Shown here piece after piece: positions 1 through 9,146 of a stretch of DNA of 64,000 nt. The stretch lies in the NCBI RefSeq assembly GCF_033954455.1, contig NZ_CP121473.1:3024501-3088500 (forward strand), given 5' to 3'. This DNA is from Thiorhodovibrio litoralis (lineage in GTDB: Bacteria; Pseudomonadota; Gammaproteobacteria; Chromatiales; Chromatiaceae). Every line of letters begins with the position of its first letter. The first letter of the stretch is position 1. The notes beneath the pieces were generated by a model. It was not told the origin of the DNA. It worked only from the letters and a program-made list of their open reading frames with translations, and ran no database searches. Both the position numbers and the translations under genes were made by a program.

Positions 1-1948
1 GCAATAGGGCTTCGGCGCCAAAACAGCAGCCATTCTGGTCGAACTGCGGCTGATAGTAGAGCTGCAATTCTCCCTTGAGCAGCGCCTGGCGCAGCGCGGT
101 TTCCAGTGCCATGCGCGACTCAATGGTCTTCTGCATGGCAGGGTTAAAGAAACGTGCCGTATTGCGCCCCGCGTCCTTGGCCTGATAAAGCGCCACGTCC
201 GCTTGCTTAAGCAGCACTTCAATCGAAATGTCGTGGCCGTAAAAGAGGGTCAGCCCGATGCTGGGCGTGCAGTAATAGGCCGGCTTGGCGGAGGTGAGCG
301 CGTAAGGTGCGTTGAGCGCGACCCGCACCTTTTCTGCGGCCATCTCGGTCATGTTGGCCGCCGCCTGCTCATCCGTTCCCAGATCTTCCAGAAGCACGAC
401 ATATTCGTCACCTCCCAGACGACTGATGGTGTCGCCTTCGCGCAGGCTCGCCGCCATGCGTTGCGCGGCTTCGATCAGCAGTCGGTCGCCGACATCATGG
501 CCTAGGGTATCGTTGATGGCTTTGAAACGATCCAGGTCGAGCATCATCAAGGCGCCATATTGGCGGCTGCGATGACTGGTCATCAGTGCGTGACCCAGCC
601 GATCGAACAGCAAGCGTCGGTTGGGAAGCTCTGTCAGCGGGTCGTAGTAGGCAAGGTTGCGAATCTGCTCCTCGTGCTTCTTGCGTGCGGTAATGTCCTG
701 GGCTGTGAAGGTCACGCCCTTGTCGAGATTCTTTGAGTCGATCGGCGACGAGGACAGGATGATGTTGAGCAGTGATCCATCCTTACACCGCCAGCGGGTT
801 TCCACGGAGCCGATACCTTGCTCCTGGATCTGGAGATATTTCTCGTGCCCGACAGACTCGAATTCCGCGTCGGACGGATAGAGTATGCGGGAGGACTTGC
901 CGATCAACTCGTCCTGGCTGTAACCCGTCATGCGCAGCAGGGTGTCGTTAACTTCGATGAAGCGACGGTTGACCACTACGCCGATGCCCACGGGCGCAGC
1001 GCGCAGGATGCTATTGGCTCGGGCCTCGCTGTCGGCAAGCTGGAGCTCCGCCCGGCGGCTCTCGGTGATATCCTCGCCGGCGCTGAGACTGCCGATCACC
1101 TGCCCCTCGGCATCCCGGATGCTGTTGTTGTGCCAGGCGATCAAGCGTTCCTCGCCCGAGCGAGTCCGAACCGGGTTCTCGACATATTCCGAGCCCGTCA
1201 ACTCTCCGCTCAAGACCTTGCGATGGATATCGCGGATTTCAGCCACATTGATGTCGTGGGGGAGGCAGATCGAGAACCAGTCCTGGCCGATCAGATCCGC
1301 TTCACGATAGCCCAGCAACTCGCGGCCCTTGCGGTTGATCAAGGTGACGCGGCCTTCGCGATCCAGAGCGACGATGATGGCCTCGACCGTCTGCAGGATG
1401 TTGTGGATGGTGTCGCGCTCCTGGCGCAGCCTTTCCATGGCCCCGCGCTGCTCGAACTCAGCGCCCGCGCGCGCCGCAAGGATGCGCAGGTTGGCATGGA
1501 CCAGATCGCTGTCGCTCAGCGGCACCCGGGTCATCCCGACGATGAGGCCCAGCACCTCGCCCGCTGAGTCGAGGATGGGCTCGCCGATGTAGCCCTTGGC
1601 ACCGAGCCGCTTCAAATCAAGGTCCTTGGGAAACTTGACGTCGACTTCGGATTCGATGATGCAGCGCCTCGTGCTCAACACCTGCTCGCACGGGGTGAAG
1701 GCGAGATCGTAGGACCAGTTTGGAATCGGCTGTCCGTCCCGCCAGGCGGCCTGGGTCGCGACACGCGGTTGCCCCGGAATCAGTCGGGCGACGTGGACAT
1801 GGTCGAGCCCCAGTGTCTCGGCGGCATGGCGGACGACGGCTTCGCAGAAGCGCCCGCGGTTCGGGGCTGAGACGAAATTCGCCGTCGCGGCTAAGGCGGA
1901 TTCAAACTGCCGACGCTCGTTCGTTTCCATTATTCGAGCCATTTCCAT
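1..1948 (-). CDS. GAF-PAS-PAS-GGDEF-EAL cyclic-di-GMP signalling protein (3' part outside window)
   Basis: Reading the minus strand gives an open frame from an ATG at 1948 to the window edge, about 649 codons. In order it shows a GAF-like domain (about residues 10-165), two PAS domains (about 180-300 and 300-425), a GGDEF domain with the active-site motif as GGDEY near residue 509 (preceded by YDPLTELPNRR and the LMMLDLDRFKAIND segment), and the start of an EAL domain (ELQLYYQPQFDQNG). The family makes and/or degrades cyclic-di-GMP in the cytoplasm in response to a ligand or redox signal sensed by GAF/PAS. The EAL catalytic residues lie outside the window, so phosphodiesterase activity cannot be judged. 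No transmembrane segment is seen, so it is probably soluble. The start is uncertain: an in-frame ATG at 1930 is the alternative and neither has a strong ribosome binding site. Confidence 0.9.
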   Translation of the reverse strand, partial: MEMARIMETNERRQFESALAATANFVSAPNRGRFCEAVVRHAAETLGLDHVHVARLIPGQPRVATQAAWRDGQPIPNWSYDLAFTPCEQVLSTRRCIIESEVDVKFPKDLDLKRLGAKGYIGEPILDSAGEVLGLIVGMTRVPLSDSDLVHANLRILAARAGAEFEQRGAMERLRQERDTIHNILQTVEAIIVALDREGRVTLINRKGRELLGYREADLIGQDWFSICLPHDINVAEIRDIHRKVLSGELTGSEYVENPVRTRSGEERLIAWHNNSIRDAEGQVIGSLSAGEDITESRRAELQLADSEARANSILRAAPVGIGVVVNRRFIEVNDTLLRMTGYSQDELIGKSSRILYPSDAEFESVGHEKYLQIQEQGIGSVETRWRCKDGSLLNIILSSSPIDSKNLDKGVTFTAQDITARKKHEEQIRNLAYYDPLTELPNRRLLFDRLGHALMTSHRSRQYGALMMLDLDRFKAINDTLGHDVGDRLLIEAAQRMAASLREGDTISRLGGDEYVVLLEDLGTDEQAAANMTEMAAEKVRVALNAPYALTSAKPAYYCTPSIGLTLFYGHDISIEVLLKQADVALYQAKDAGRNTARFFNPAMQKTIESRMALETALRQALLKGELQLYYQPQFDQNGCCFGAEALL

Positions 1949-1998
1949 GATAAACAGAGGGCTTTAATGCCGGAGTATCTCTGTCATTGGGGAGTCGT

Positions 1999-2757
1999 TC
2001 ATACGCTGTCCGATTTAAAGACCTTCGCCATGGCTTCGGAGAAGGCAATCGACGCGGTGAAGAGGGCATCGCCGGCGCGGTGTGCGAGCTGGGCCGCGAC
2101 CATCTGCTCAAGGCGCTGCTCGACCGTGGGTATCGACGACGGCCACAATTCGGCGTCTCCCGGGCAGTAGCGGATGTGGTGGCCTTCGTGCCGATAGTCC
2201 GCATGGCTGCCCGGCTGACCATCGCCGCTCCGCCAGGCGATCCGCATTCGGTCGATGTTCGGTCGCCCCTCGTCACGGCGATGCACCTCGATCCGGATTG
2301 GCCCACTGGACGACGCGAACTGCCAGACCAGCTGCTTGCCTGTGGCTACGCCCTTTTGCGGCTTCCAGTCGAGGCGTGAAGCCAGCCAGCCGAGGAGTAG
2401 CCATGCCAGCGGCAGCGCGTGGGGCCCGTGGTGCAGCTCGATCGAATCGATACGCTGGAGCGCGCCGGGGACCACGCTCGGGGCCAGGCTTTGGGACAGA
2501 ATCCGCCGCCAGGGTTTCAGGCGGCGCCAAGCCAGGTTGAAGATCACGGTGCGATTGTTCTTCGACCATTGGGTCATCGCCAGCACGCCACGCGGCGGGT
2601 CCGCCCAGCCGATGCTGTCGTAAATAATCTGGTTGGCCATGGGGCAAAGGCATCGAACACTGGCCCGGTGAGCGCTGGCGGTCTGGGTCTGAGCCACCAG
2701 AGGGCGGCTCCATCGCCACCAGCGACAGCAGCTGGAGGGTATGATTCTGAAATCAAA
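1999..2757 (-). pseudogene. opcA: opcA-like (glucose-6-phosphate dehydrogenase assembly protein) remnant, 5' truncated and frameshifted
   Basis: The C-terminal part (from MANQIIYDSIGWADP to KVFKSDSV) resembles the OpcA family, which activates glucose-6-phosphate dehydrogenase in the oxidative pentose phosphate pathway. The preceding stretch, with the typical LWWLRPRPP...GPVFDAF motif, lies in a different reading frame. The frames switch at about 2645-2655, so there is an indel. The N-terminal part of the gene is missing and is replaced by unassigned sequence followed by an IS110-type transposase remnant. A continuous 411-codon frame fuses the transposase piece to this piece, but I read that as an accident. 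Assignment to OpcA is from recognised sequence style rather than a search. It is almost certainly non-functional. Confidence 0.6.
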
Positions 2758-2925
2758 GGTACCACATATAGTCTGCCCCGCGATGCAAGAGGAAAATCGC
2801 TGATTTGGTAGAAGGAAACGTTGCGGCCATATATCCGGCATCTTCAGCGGAATCATTATCGAAGTGATCCGCGTGCCCTGATGGAATTCGCGTACCTCGC
2901 CGTCCTCAATCAGGTTCAGATCAGG

Positions 2926-3306
2926 TGCGCGAGCGCCATGGATCAGCAGCTGGCGCAGATAGACATCGCCACGCTTGCTGATGCCAAGGAGTCGCGGTTT
3001 GCCGCCGGTGGAATGCTGTCGCGGCACCAGCCCAAGCCAGGCCGCCAGCGCCCGGCCATTGTTAAACAGCCCCCACTGATCGCCCAGGGTGGCGAGCAAG
3101 ACGGTGGCCACCAGCGGGCCGATACCGGGAATGCTCATCAACAGCTGGGCCGGCTCGCTGGTGTCGGCGACAGTTTTGATGTGGGCATCGTAATGGGTCG
3201 CGCGTCCATCGAGGTGACGCAGTTCCTCGAGCAATCCATGGAGCTCGGCGCGAAAGCGCTCGCTCAGTCCATTGTCGGCGTCTTCCAGAATCTCAGGCAG
3301 CCGACG
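2926..3306 (-). mobile_element. IS110-family transposase remnant (C-terminal transposase_20 part)
   Basis: The minus-strand frame beginning RRLPEILEDADNGLSERF and continuing through SIPGIGPLVATVLLATLGD, AAWLGLVPRQHSTGGK and GDVYLRQLLIHGARA is the conserved C-terminal part of IS110-family transposases (helix-hairpin-helix-like SIPGIGP, then the LGLVPRQ..GGK block). The catalytic N-terminal DEDD domain is absent: homology starts abruptly one to a few bases beyond the stop codon of the adjacent dehydrogenase. At the other end homology stops after HGARA. About 170 bases (2758-2925) between this and the opcA remnant match nothing I recognise. This is a decayed insertion that probably caused the loss of the 5' half of opcA. 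Confidence 0.8.
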
Positions 3307-3307
3307 C

Positions 3308-4306
3308 TTAGCCGATCTCCACCCGATGACGGACCTGCCCAGCGAGAAAGGCCTGGATGTTGGCCGCGATCTCCTCGATCACCCGCTGGCGCGCCTCGCG
3401 GCTGGCCCAGGCGATATGCGGAGTCACGATCAGATTGGGGATGTCCGGCGCCAGCAGCGGATTGCCCTGGCGCGGTGGCTCGGCGCTCAGTACATCGACG
3501 CCGGCGCCGCCGATGGTCCCGGCACGCAGGGCGTTGGCCAGGGCTTGCTCATCGACGATGCCGCCGCGCGCGGTATTGATCAGCAAGGCATCAGAGCGCA
3601 TCAGGCCGAGCTCGCGCGCTCCGATCAGACCTCGGGTTGCATCAGTCAGCGGGCAATGCAGGCTCAGCACATCCACCAGGGGTAAGAGTGTCTCAAGCGG
3701 CAAACGGCCTTCGGCGGGTGCGCCACCTGGGCGCTGGGCAATTAGCACCTGCATGCCAAAGGCCTCGGCCACCCGCGCCACCGCCTGCCCGAGCTCGCCG
3801 TAGCCGACAATGCCCAGAGTACGTCCGGCCAGCTCACGGATTGGAAAATCCATCAGGCAGAAGCGCTCATGCTGCTGCCAGGCGCCACTGGCGACTGCAC
3901 GCTGGTAGTCTGGCAGGCGAGTCGTCAGGGCCAGAATCAGGGCGAAGACATGCTGCACCACCGACGGGGTGGCATAGCGCACCACATTGGCCACCGCGAT
4001 GCCCCGCTCACGGGCCGCGTCCAGATCGACATTGTTGGTGCCGGTGGCGGCGATGCAAATCAGCCGCAAGTCGCTAACACGCTCCAGGACCGGGCGGTCG
4101 AATACGACCTTGTTGGTCACCGCAATCTGCGCATGCCCGATCCGCTCCAGCACCTCGGCCGGTTTGCTGTGCGGATAGTGCCGCCAATGCCCGCACACCC
4201 GTTCCAACGCGGACAGATCAAGATCGCCCTGATCGATGGTGGCAACATCCAGCAACACCCCGCTGAACGCCGGCACATTGCCATCTTGCTCTGAAACCTC
4301 TGACAT
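3308..4306 (-). CDS. D-2-hydroxyacid dehydrogenase (hydroxypyruvate/glycerate dehydrogenase-like)
   Basis: This 332-residue protein has the usual length and architecture of NAD(P)-dependent D-2-hydroxyacid dehydrogenases: a substrate domain at both ends around a central Rossmann domain with GIVGYGELGQAVA, the LLINTARGGIVDE block containing the substrate-binding Arg, and a PHIAWAS segment containing the catalytic His. The IAATGTNNVDL block is typical of the HprA/glycerate dehydrogenase branch, which interconverts hydroxypyruvate and D-glycerate in serine or glyoxylate metabolism. Substrate specificity is inferred, so no symbol is given. The stop codon abuts the IS110 remnant, so the insertion landed immediately downstream without damaging the frame. 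The ATG at 4306 has only a weak ribosome binding site. Confidence 0.88.
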   Translation of the reverse strand: MSEVSEQDGNVPAFSGVLLDVATIDQGDLDLSALERVCGHWRHYPHSKPAEVLERIGHAQIAVTNKVVFDRPVLERVSDLRLICIAATGTNNVDLDAARERGIAVANVVRYATPSVVQHVFALILALTTRLPDYQRAVASGAWQQHERFCLMDFPIRELAGRTLGIVGYGELGQAVARVAEAFGMQVLIAQRPGGAPAEGRLPLETLLPLVDVLSLHCPLTDATRGLIGARELGLMRSDALLINTARGGIVDEQALANALRAGTIGGAGVDVLSAEPPRQGNPLLAPDIPNLIVTPHIAWASREARQRVIEEIAANIQAFLAGQVRHRVEIG

Positions 4307-4363
4307 CGCCTAACCCGCCGTCGTCGCCGAAAACCCTATGCTACCCGGCCGCGGGACTTCGCG

Positions 4364-5245
4364 TCACCGGGGCTTTGCTGGCGGCTGTTGGCCCGAGACC
4401 AAACCGGTCATCGCCTCGCTGAGTTGCCAGGCGCGGCGGTTGGCTTCCAGATCGCGCACCTGCTGCGGAAGCTTGAGGGGCTTTTGGCCATCGAAATAGC
4501 GGCCATTCATGTCCGCGAGTTCCGGGTCCCGCGCTGCGCGAAGCACCCGCCGAGCGGCTTGCTCGGGCTTGGGCAGTGCCCAGCCGAGAAACAGCGCAAT
4601 GGCTTTCCAAAACAACCCTTGCGCCCCATCTGTGCCACCGAGGTTGGACTTAAACACGCCGGGAAAGACACAGTTGACCGTCACCCCTGTCCCTTCGAGC
4701 CGCCGGGCCAGCTCAACGGTGGAATGCAACATGCCGAGCTTGGACTGGCCGTAGGCCTTCATCATGCTGTAGCGCCGGCGTTCCCAATTCAGGTCGCTGA
4801 AGTCCATCGCGGTGTCCATGCGCGTACCGACATTGATGATGCGAGCCGGGGCGCTGCGCTTGAGCCGCTCCAAGAGCAACGACGTCAATAGGAACGGCGC
4901 GAGATGGTTGACGGCCAGCGCGCATTCGATACCTTCAGGGCTCAAGCGGCGCTGCGGAAACGCGGTACCGGCATTGTTGATCAACAGCTGGAGCTGCTCG
5001 AAGTCCTTGAGCACGGCGGCGGCTAGGGCGCGCACATCGCTCTGGGAGGCGAGGTCTGCAACGTAAAGTTGCACCCGCGGGTTGCCTGTTTGCTGGCGGA
5101 TTTCCTCGCAAGCCGCCTCGCCCCGTGCCGCATCGCGCGCCACGATTCCAACCCGCATTCCTTCAGCCGCTAAGGCCGCGGCGACCGCCTTGCCCAAGCC
5201 CGAGTTCGCGCCTGTCACCAGCGCCGAGCAGTTGTCGTTGTTCAA
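4364..5245 (-). CDS. Short-chain dehydrogenase/reductase (retinol-dehydrogenase-like SDR)
   Basis: The protein has the classical SDR signature: cofactor motif TGANSGLGKAVA near the N-terminus, LINNAG after strand 4, the catalytic YGQSK pair (Tyr, Lys), and VNCVFPGVFKSNLGG after it. At 293 residues it is slightly long, as in the RDH/WW-oxidoreductase-like branch, with RD at the end of strand 2 suggesting NADP preference. The start is a TTG at 5245, chosen because GGAGAGAG sits at the right distance upstream and because it gives the canonical short N-terminus before the glycine motif. Substrate is unknown. It is transcribed away from the MscS-like gene on the other side. Confidence 0.88.
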   Translation of the reverse strand: MNNDNCSALVTGANSGLGKAVAAALAAEGMRVGIVARDAARGEAACEEIRQQTGNPRVQLYVADLASQSDVRALAAAVLKDFEQLQLLINNAGTAFPQRRLSPEGIECALAVNHLAPFLLTSLLLERLKRSAPARIINVGTRMDTAMDFSDLNWERRRYSMMKAYGQSKLGMLHSTVELARRLEGTGVTVNCVFPGVFKSNLGGTDGAQGLFWKAIALFLGWALPKPEQAARRVLRAARDPELADMNGRYFDGQKPLKLPQQVRDLEANRRAWQLSEAMTGLVSGQQPPAKPR

Positions 5246-5442
5246 TGATCTCTCTCCGAGGTTTCGGCCGCTTGAGCATATCCGATCTCGCTCGCTCAGA
5301 CCGAGCTAAGATTGCAAAACAGCAGAACAAGCATTTAACCTGCAACTCTGGCGCCTTGCATTGCCCGGCGCGCTATTTGATATTGGCCGGCATTGGCCCG
5401 CATTGGCCGTCACGCCATCCGCAGTTTTTTGGAATCCTAACG

Positions 5443-7293
5443 ATGCCTGACATTTGTTTCCGATACCAGCCGATGCTGGCGCTCTTTTTTGCGTTCTGTC
5501 TGACGCTCTTTTGCGGCCCAGCCGCGGCTGAATCGCCGAGCGATTCCGCTGCCACACCGCCCACGGACAAGTCGATTGACATATCGATTGAAGGGGATTC
5601 CGAGCAAGCCGCGTCGGACGCGACTGCAGCATCGGCCCCATCTGCTGACCAGCTCGAACCGACGGCTGATGGCCCGCTGGCGTCCGCGACCGACGCCCCG
5701 CTGACCAGCGAACTGCGCTCCCTTGAAGCGCTTGACCGCGCGCTGGCCAGCAAGGAGGCGCAGGTGCGTGAGGCGCAGCAGCAGCTGATCGCCGCCGAGG
5801 ACAGTGTGACCCAGCAGGAGCTGACCGAGCGGTTACGCGAGCTCAAGGCGGAGTTTGAAGAACAGCGCCTGCAGTTTGAGAAATTTGCGGTCAATATCGA
5901 TCTGCGCCCCTTCATCGATGAGGAAGAAAAGCCTTTCAACTGGCAGGATGAGCTGAGCAAGCTGCTCAAGCCGATCATCGCCGAGATTGAGAATGCGACC
6001 AAGGAGTCGCGCGCCATTGGCGAGTTGCGCGCGCAAATGAATGAAGTCGAGGAGCGCAAGAGGCTCGCAACCGAGGCCACTGAAAGACTCCAGACCCTGC
6101 TTGCTGAAGACCCAATCCCGGCCCTGCAAGCGCGTTTGCAGGAGCGGCTCGTCGACTGGGAGCGCACAGCCACCGACGCGGGCAACCGTTACGCCGCGCT
6201 GGAATTGCAGCTGAATAAGCGCCTGGCGGAGCGGGACTCGGTGCTGGAGGAAACCACGGGGTATGCCAAGCGCTTCGTGCGCACCCGGGGGCTGAATCTG
6301 GTCATCGCCATCGCCGCCTTCGCAGCGGTGTTTATTGGCGTGCGCTGGCTGGCCACAGCGCTGCGCCGGGTCTCGCCGACGGCGGAGAGCCGCTTCAGCA
6401 CCCGCCTGACCACCCTGCTGCTGCACGTCTTCAGCGTGCTCGGCGGGCTGGTTGCCATGCTGATCGTGTTCAACATGGCTGGCGACTGGTTCATGCTCGG
6501 CATTATTCTGATCTTCCTGATCGGCATCGGCTGGGCCAGCATCAACACCCTGCCCAGCCAGATCGAGACGGTGAAGCTCATCCTCAATATCGGCCCGGTG
6601 CGCGAGGGCGAGCGGCTGGTCTTCAACGGCCTGCCCTATCGGGTGGAATCCCTTGCCTTCACCGCCCGGCTGGTTAATCCGCTGCTCGACGGCGGCGTGC
6701 AACAAATGCCGGTCAAGCACCTGGTCGGGCATATCTCACGTCCGCCCGGTGACGAGGAGCCTTGGTTCCCCACGCAGACTGGCGATTGGGTCGAGCTAGC
6801 CGATGGTCGCTTAGGCCAGGTCATCCACCAAAGTCCCGCCAACGTCATTGTGAGGGAACCCGGCGGCGCCGAGGTGCCCTACCCGACCGATGGGTTTGTT
6901 GCGCTTAACCCGCGCAAACTCTCGCAGGGTTTCCGCGTCACTACTCGCTTTGGCATCGACTACCGCCACCAGGCCATCGCCACCACCGAGGTACCGGCAC
7001 GGATGCGCGAAGCCTTGGAGCAGGAACTGGCCACGGCCCTCGCCAACGAGGTAAGCGAAGGCACCAGCAAGCACGGCAGCAACGCCCACAGCATCAAAGC
7101 TATTGATGTTTTGTTCGCCCAGGCCAGCGCCTCGTCGCTGGAGTATCTGGTCCACCTCGATCTGAGCGGCGACGCGGCAGCTGCCACCCCGATTATCGAG
7201 GCCGCCATCCAGCGCATTCTCATCGATACCTGCAACACCCAGGGCTGGGAGATTCCGCTGACGCATATTGGCGTGCATCAGCTTCAGGCCTGA
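5443..7293 (+). CDS. MscS-like mechanosensitive-channel family membrane protein with periplasmic coiled-coil domain
   Basis: The 616-residue product starts with a signal peptide ([15 protein letters not shown]), then a Thr/Asp/Ala-rich stretch, then a long Glu/Arg-rich helical region (about residues 80-270) likely forming a periplasmic coiled coil. About three hydrophobic segments follow ([33 protein letters not shown] and [15 protein letters not shown]). The C-terminal half ([19 protein letters not shown]..., [19 protein letters not shown]) looks like a divergent MscS beta domain plus the alpha/beta C-terminal domain. Members gate ions or small solutes on membrane tension, but the pore helix is not the canonical Gly/Ala pattern, so the role may differ. 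An ATG at 5443 is preferred over longer upstream frames because it places the signal peptide near the N-terminus; ATG 5473 is an alternative. Confidence 0.7.
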   Translation: MPDICFRYQPMLALFFAFCLTLFCGPAAAESPSDSAATPPTDKSIDISIEGDSEQAASDATAASAPSADQLEPTADGPLASATDAPLTSELRSLEALDRALASKEAQVREAQQQLIAAEDSVTQQELTERLRELKAEFEEQRLQFEKFAVNIDLRPFIDEEEKPFNWQDELSKLLKPIIAEIENATKESRAIGELRAQMNEVEERKRLATEATERLQTLLAEDPIPALQARLQERLVDWERTATDAGNRYAALELQLNKRLAERDSVLEETTGYAKRFVRTRGLNLVIAIAAFAAVFIGVRWLATALRRVSPTAESRFSTRLTTLLLHVFSVLGGLVAMLIVFNMAGDWFMLGIILIFLIGIGWASINTLPSQIETVKLILNIGPVREGERLVFNGLPYRVESLAFTARLVNPLLDGGVQQMPVKHLVGHISRPPGDEEPWFPTQTGDWVELADGRLGQVIHQSPANVIVREPGGAEVPYPTDGFVALNPRKLSQGFRVTTRFGIDYRHQAIATTEVPARMREALEQELATALANEVSEGTSKHGSNAHSIKAIDVLFAQASASSLEYLVHLDLSGDAAAATPIIEAAIQRILIDTCNTQGWEIPLTHIGVHQLQA

Positions 7294-7327
7294 ACCAGAG
7301 ATTTTGGCGGCACAGCAGACCAATACG

Positions 7328-7726
7328 ATGAAACTGACAGACAAAATCAAGCAGGCCGTGGATTTCTCTAAGGGGAATGGACTTATTACCGCCATTGCCC
7401 AGGATGCCGATAGCGGCGAGATCCTGATGGTGGCCAACATGAACGAGGAATCCTTGGCGCGGACCCTCGAGCTGGGCGAGGCGGTGTACTGGAGCCGCTC
7501 GCGACAAAAGCTTTGGCATAAGGGTGAGGAGAGTGGCAACACGCAAAAGCTTCGCGGGCTCTACATTGATTGCGACGGGGATGCCATCCTGCTGAAAGTC
7601 GAGCAGCGCGGTGGCGCGGCCTGCCACACCGGCAAGCGCAGTTGCTTTTTCCGACAGATCGAGAACGGCGATCTGATCGATGTGGGCGTGCAAGTGTTTG
7701 ATCCCGTTGAGGTCTACGGGTCGTGA
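7328..7726 (+). CDS. hisI: Phosphoribosyl-AMP cyclohydrolase
   Basis: HisI hydrolyses phosphoribosyl-AMP to ProFAR, the third step of histidine biosynthesis, as a cytoplasmic zinc and magnesium enzyme. The 132-residue sequence carries the family blocks [32 protein letters not shown], the metal site DCDGDAILL, and the zinc-ligand region [13 protein letters not shown]. It is a stand-alone HisI without the HisE domain. An ATG at 7328 gives the normal N-terminus; a longer frame upstream would overlap the MscS-like gene and adds non-homologous residues. It lies 34 bases after that gene, possibly co-transcribed, but no other his gene is in the window. Confidence 0.95.
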   Translation: MKLTDKIKQAVDFSKGNGLITAIAQDADSGEILMVANMNEESLARTLELGEAVYWSRSRQKLWHKGEESGNTQKLRGLYIDCDGDAILLKVEQRGGAACHTGKRSCFFRQIENGDLIDVGVQVFDPVEVYGS

Positions 7727-7744
7727 TACCGGCTGGCCAATGCG

Positions 7745-8332
7745 TCAACCTGTCGCATCCTGATAGAGCTCAGCATGGCGAAAACAGTCGACTAGGTGGT
7801 CGTTGACCAACCCGACCGCTTGCATCAGTGCATAGCAGATGGTCGGGCCGACGAATTTGAACCCGAGCGCGCGCAGATCACGGCTCATGGCGTCTGACTC
7901 CGCCGTGCTGGCGGGCACCTGCTCAAGGCTTTGCCAATGGTTTTGTCGCGGCTGGCCATCGACATGCTGCCACAGGCGGTCATGCAGGGTATCGCCGGCT
8001 TCCCAAAGCCGCACCAGGGCGCGCGCATTGCCGATGGCGGCTTCGATCTTGCGCCGATTGCGCACGATGGCGGGATTGGACAGCAGGCGTGCGATGTCTT
8101 GGTCGCCGAAGCGCGCGATGCGCTCGGGGTCGAACTCGGCAAAGGCCTCCCGGTAACCCTCGCGCTTGCGCAGAATGGTGATCCAGCTCAGGCCGGCCTG
8201 GGCGCCCTCAAGCAGCAGGAACTCGAACAGCCGCTGCTCCTTATGCTCGGGCACGCCCCATTCCTGGTCGTGATAGGCGGTATAGAGCGGATCGGTACCG
8301 CACCAGCCGCAGCGCGAAGGCGCTGTCATCAT
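7745..8332 (-). CDS. tag: DNA-3-methyladenine glycosylase I
   Basis: Tag removes 3-methyladenine from alkylated DNA as the first step of base excision repair. The 195-residue protein shows the family features: RCGWCGTDPLYTAYHDQEWG at the N-terminus (zinc Cys and His, and the Trp/His that start the fold), GLSWITILRKREGYREAF, KFVGPTICYALMQAVGLVNDH, and the C-terminal DHLVDCFRH zinc site. Length is normal. The start codon overlaps the stop codon of the upstream amidotransferase by one base (TGATG), so translation is probably coupled. Confidence 0.96.
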   Translation of the reverse strand: MMTAPSRCGWCGTDPLYTAYHDQEWGVPEHKEQRLFEFLLLEGAQAGLSWITILRKREGYREAFAEFDPERIARFGDQDIARLLSNPAIVRNRRKIEAAIGNARALVRLWEAGDTLHDRLWQHVDGQPRQNHWQSLEQVPASTAESDAMSRDLRALGFKFVGPTICYALMQAVGLVNDHLVDCFRHAELYQDATG

Positions 8333-9039
8333 CAGGTCTTGGCGCCCTGGTCAATGGCAGCATCAAGCAAGCGCTCGAGCGCGGCATGGATGCCCGCGAA
8401 GACTGTCCCAGGCGCGGCGGTCATCTGCGCCGCTGTCTGGACATAGGCACCGGGGCTGAGTTCATCGGCACAATGCTGGCACAAGGCGGCGACGCTGCTG
8501 GGAGTGGATTCCAGATGGCATTGCAGCCCCAGCACCCGCCCCTGATAGAGAAAGCCCTGCTGCTCGCACGCCTCGCTGCGCGCCAGATGCAGGGCGCCAT
8601 CCGGGATGTCGAAGCGATCGCCATGCCAATGAAAGGCATCAAGCCGCGGCGGCAGACCGGCGCAGGCGGAATCAGCCAGCGCTTCGGCGGTCAGTTCAAT
8701 GGGGAACCAGCCAATTTCGCGCTCGGCATTGCGGCTGACTCGCGCGCCGAGCACCTGCGCGATCAACTGCGCGCCAAGGCAGACGCCAACCATGGGGAGG
8801 CCGGCCGCGATGGCATTCTCGATGCAAGCTTTCTCCGCCCGCAGCCAGCTGTGCTCCGCCTCGTCATGCACCCCCATCGGGCCGCCCATCACCACCAGGG
8901 CGTCGAATTCATCCAGCAGCGGCGGCGGGTCGCCCGCATACAGGTGGCTCACGGCAATCCCATGCCCGCGATCCGCGGCCCAATCAGCAATCATGGCCGG
9001 GCCTTCAAAAGGGACATGTTGCAGCACATGTAGTCTCAT
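8332..9039 (-). CDS. Class I glutamine amidotransferase domain protein (GMP synthase-like)
   Basis: A 235-residue single-domain class I glutamine amidotransferase. The nucleophile elbow is GVCLGAQ (catalytic Cys near residue 86) and the catalytic His lies in LQCHLEST; the VVMGGPMGVHDE segment is the oxyanion strand typical of the GuaA-like/GATase1_GMP_Synthase subgroup. These proteins release ammonia from glutamine or act on gamma-glutamyl compounds, but there is no synthetase partner here, so the substrate is unknown. It forms a two-gene unit with tag. The ATG at 9039 is preceded by AAGGAGAACAACC, a good ribosome binding site. Confidence 0.88.
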   Translation of the reverse strand: MRLHVLQHVPFEGPAMIADWAADRGHGIAVSHLYAGDPPPLLDEFDALVVMGGPMGVHDEAEHSWLRAEKACIENAIAAGLPMVGVCLGAQLIAQVLGARVSRNAEREIGWFPIELTAEALADSACAGLPPRLDAFHWHGDRFDIPDGALHLARSEACEQQGFLYQGRVLGLQCHLESTPSSVAALCQHCADELSPGAYVQTAAQMTAAPGTVFAGIHAALERLLDAAIDQGAKT

Positions 9040-9111
9040 GGTTGTTCTCCTTATAGAGCAGGAACACGCCGAGCCGAGAATTTTTTCAGCCGAGCGACCA
9101 TCTCTTTTTCA

Positions 9112-9131
9112 CCAGTCCAGTCCAGTCCAGT
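9112..9131. repeat. Four-copy CCAGT tandem microrepeat
   Basis: The short gap between the amidotransferase and the arnD-like gene contains four perfect head-to-tail copies of the pentamer CCAGT, followed by the imperfect copy TCAGC. No function is assigned; it is the sort of repeat that can slip during replication. Confidence 0.7.
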
Positions 9132-9146
9132 TCAGCTCAAACCAAT

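Noticed and set aside
1999-3234. A 411-codon minus-strand frame as one gene
   Set aside because: Its first 103 codons are IS110 transposase, its last ~215 are OpcA-like and the middle matches neither; the OpcA part is in another frame upstream. Treated as two remnants.
5125-5442. Long N-terminal extension of the MscS-like gene
   Set aside because: The extra codons overlap the divergent SDR gene and put the signal peptide far from the N-terminus.
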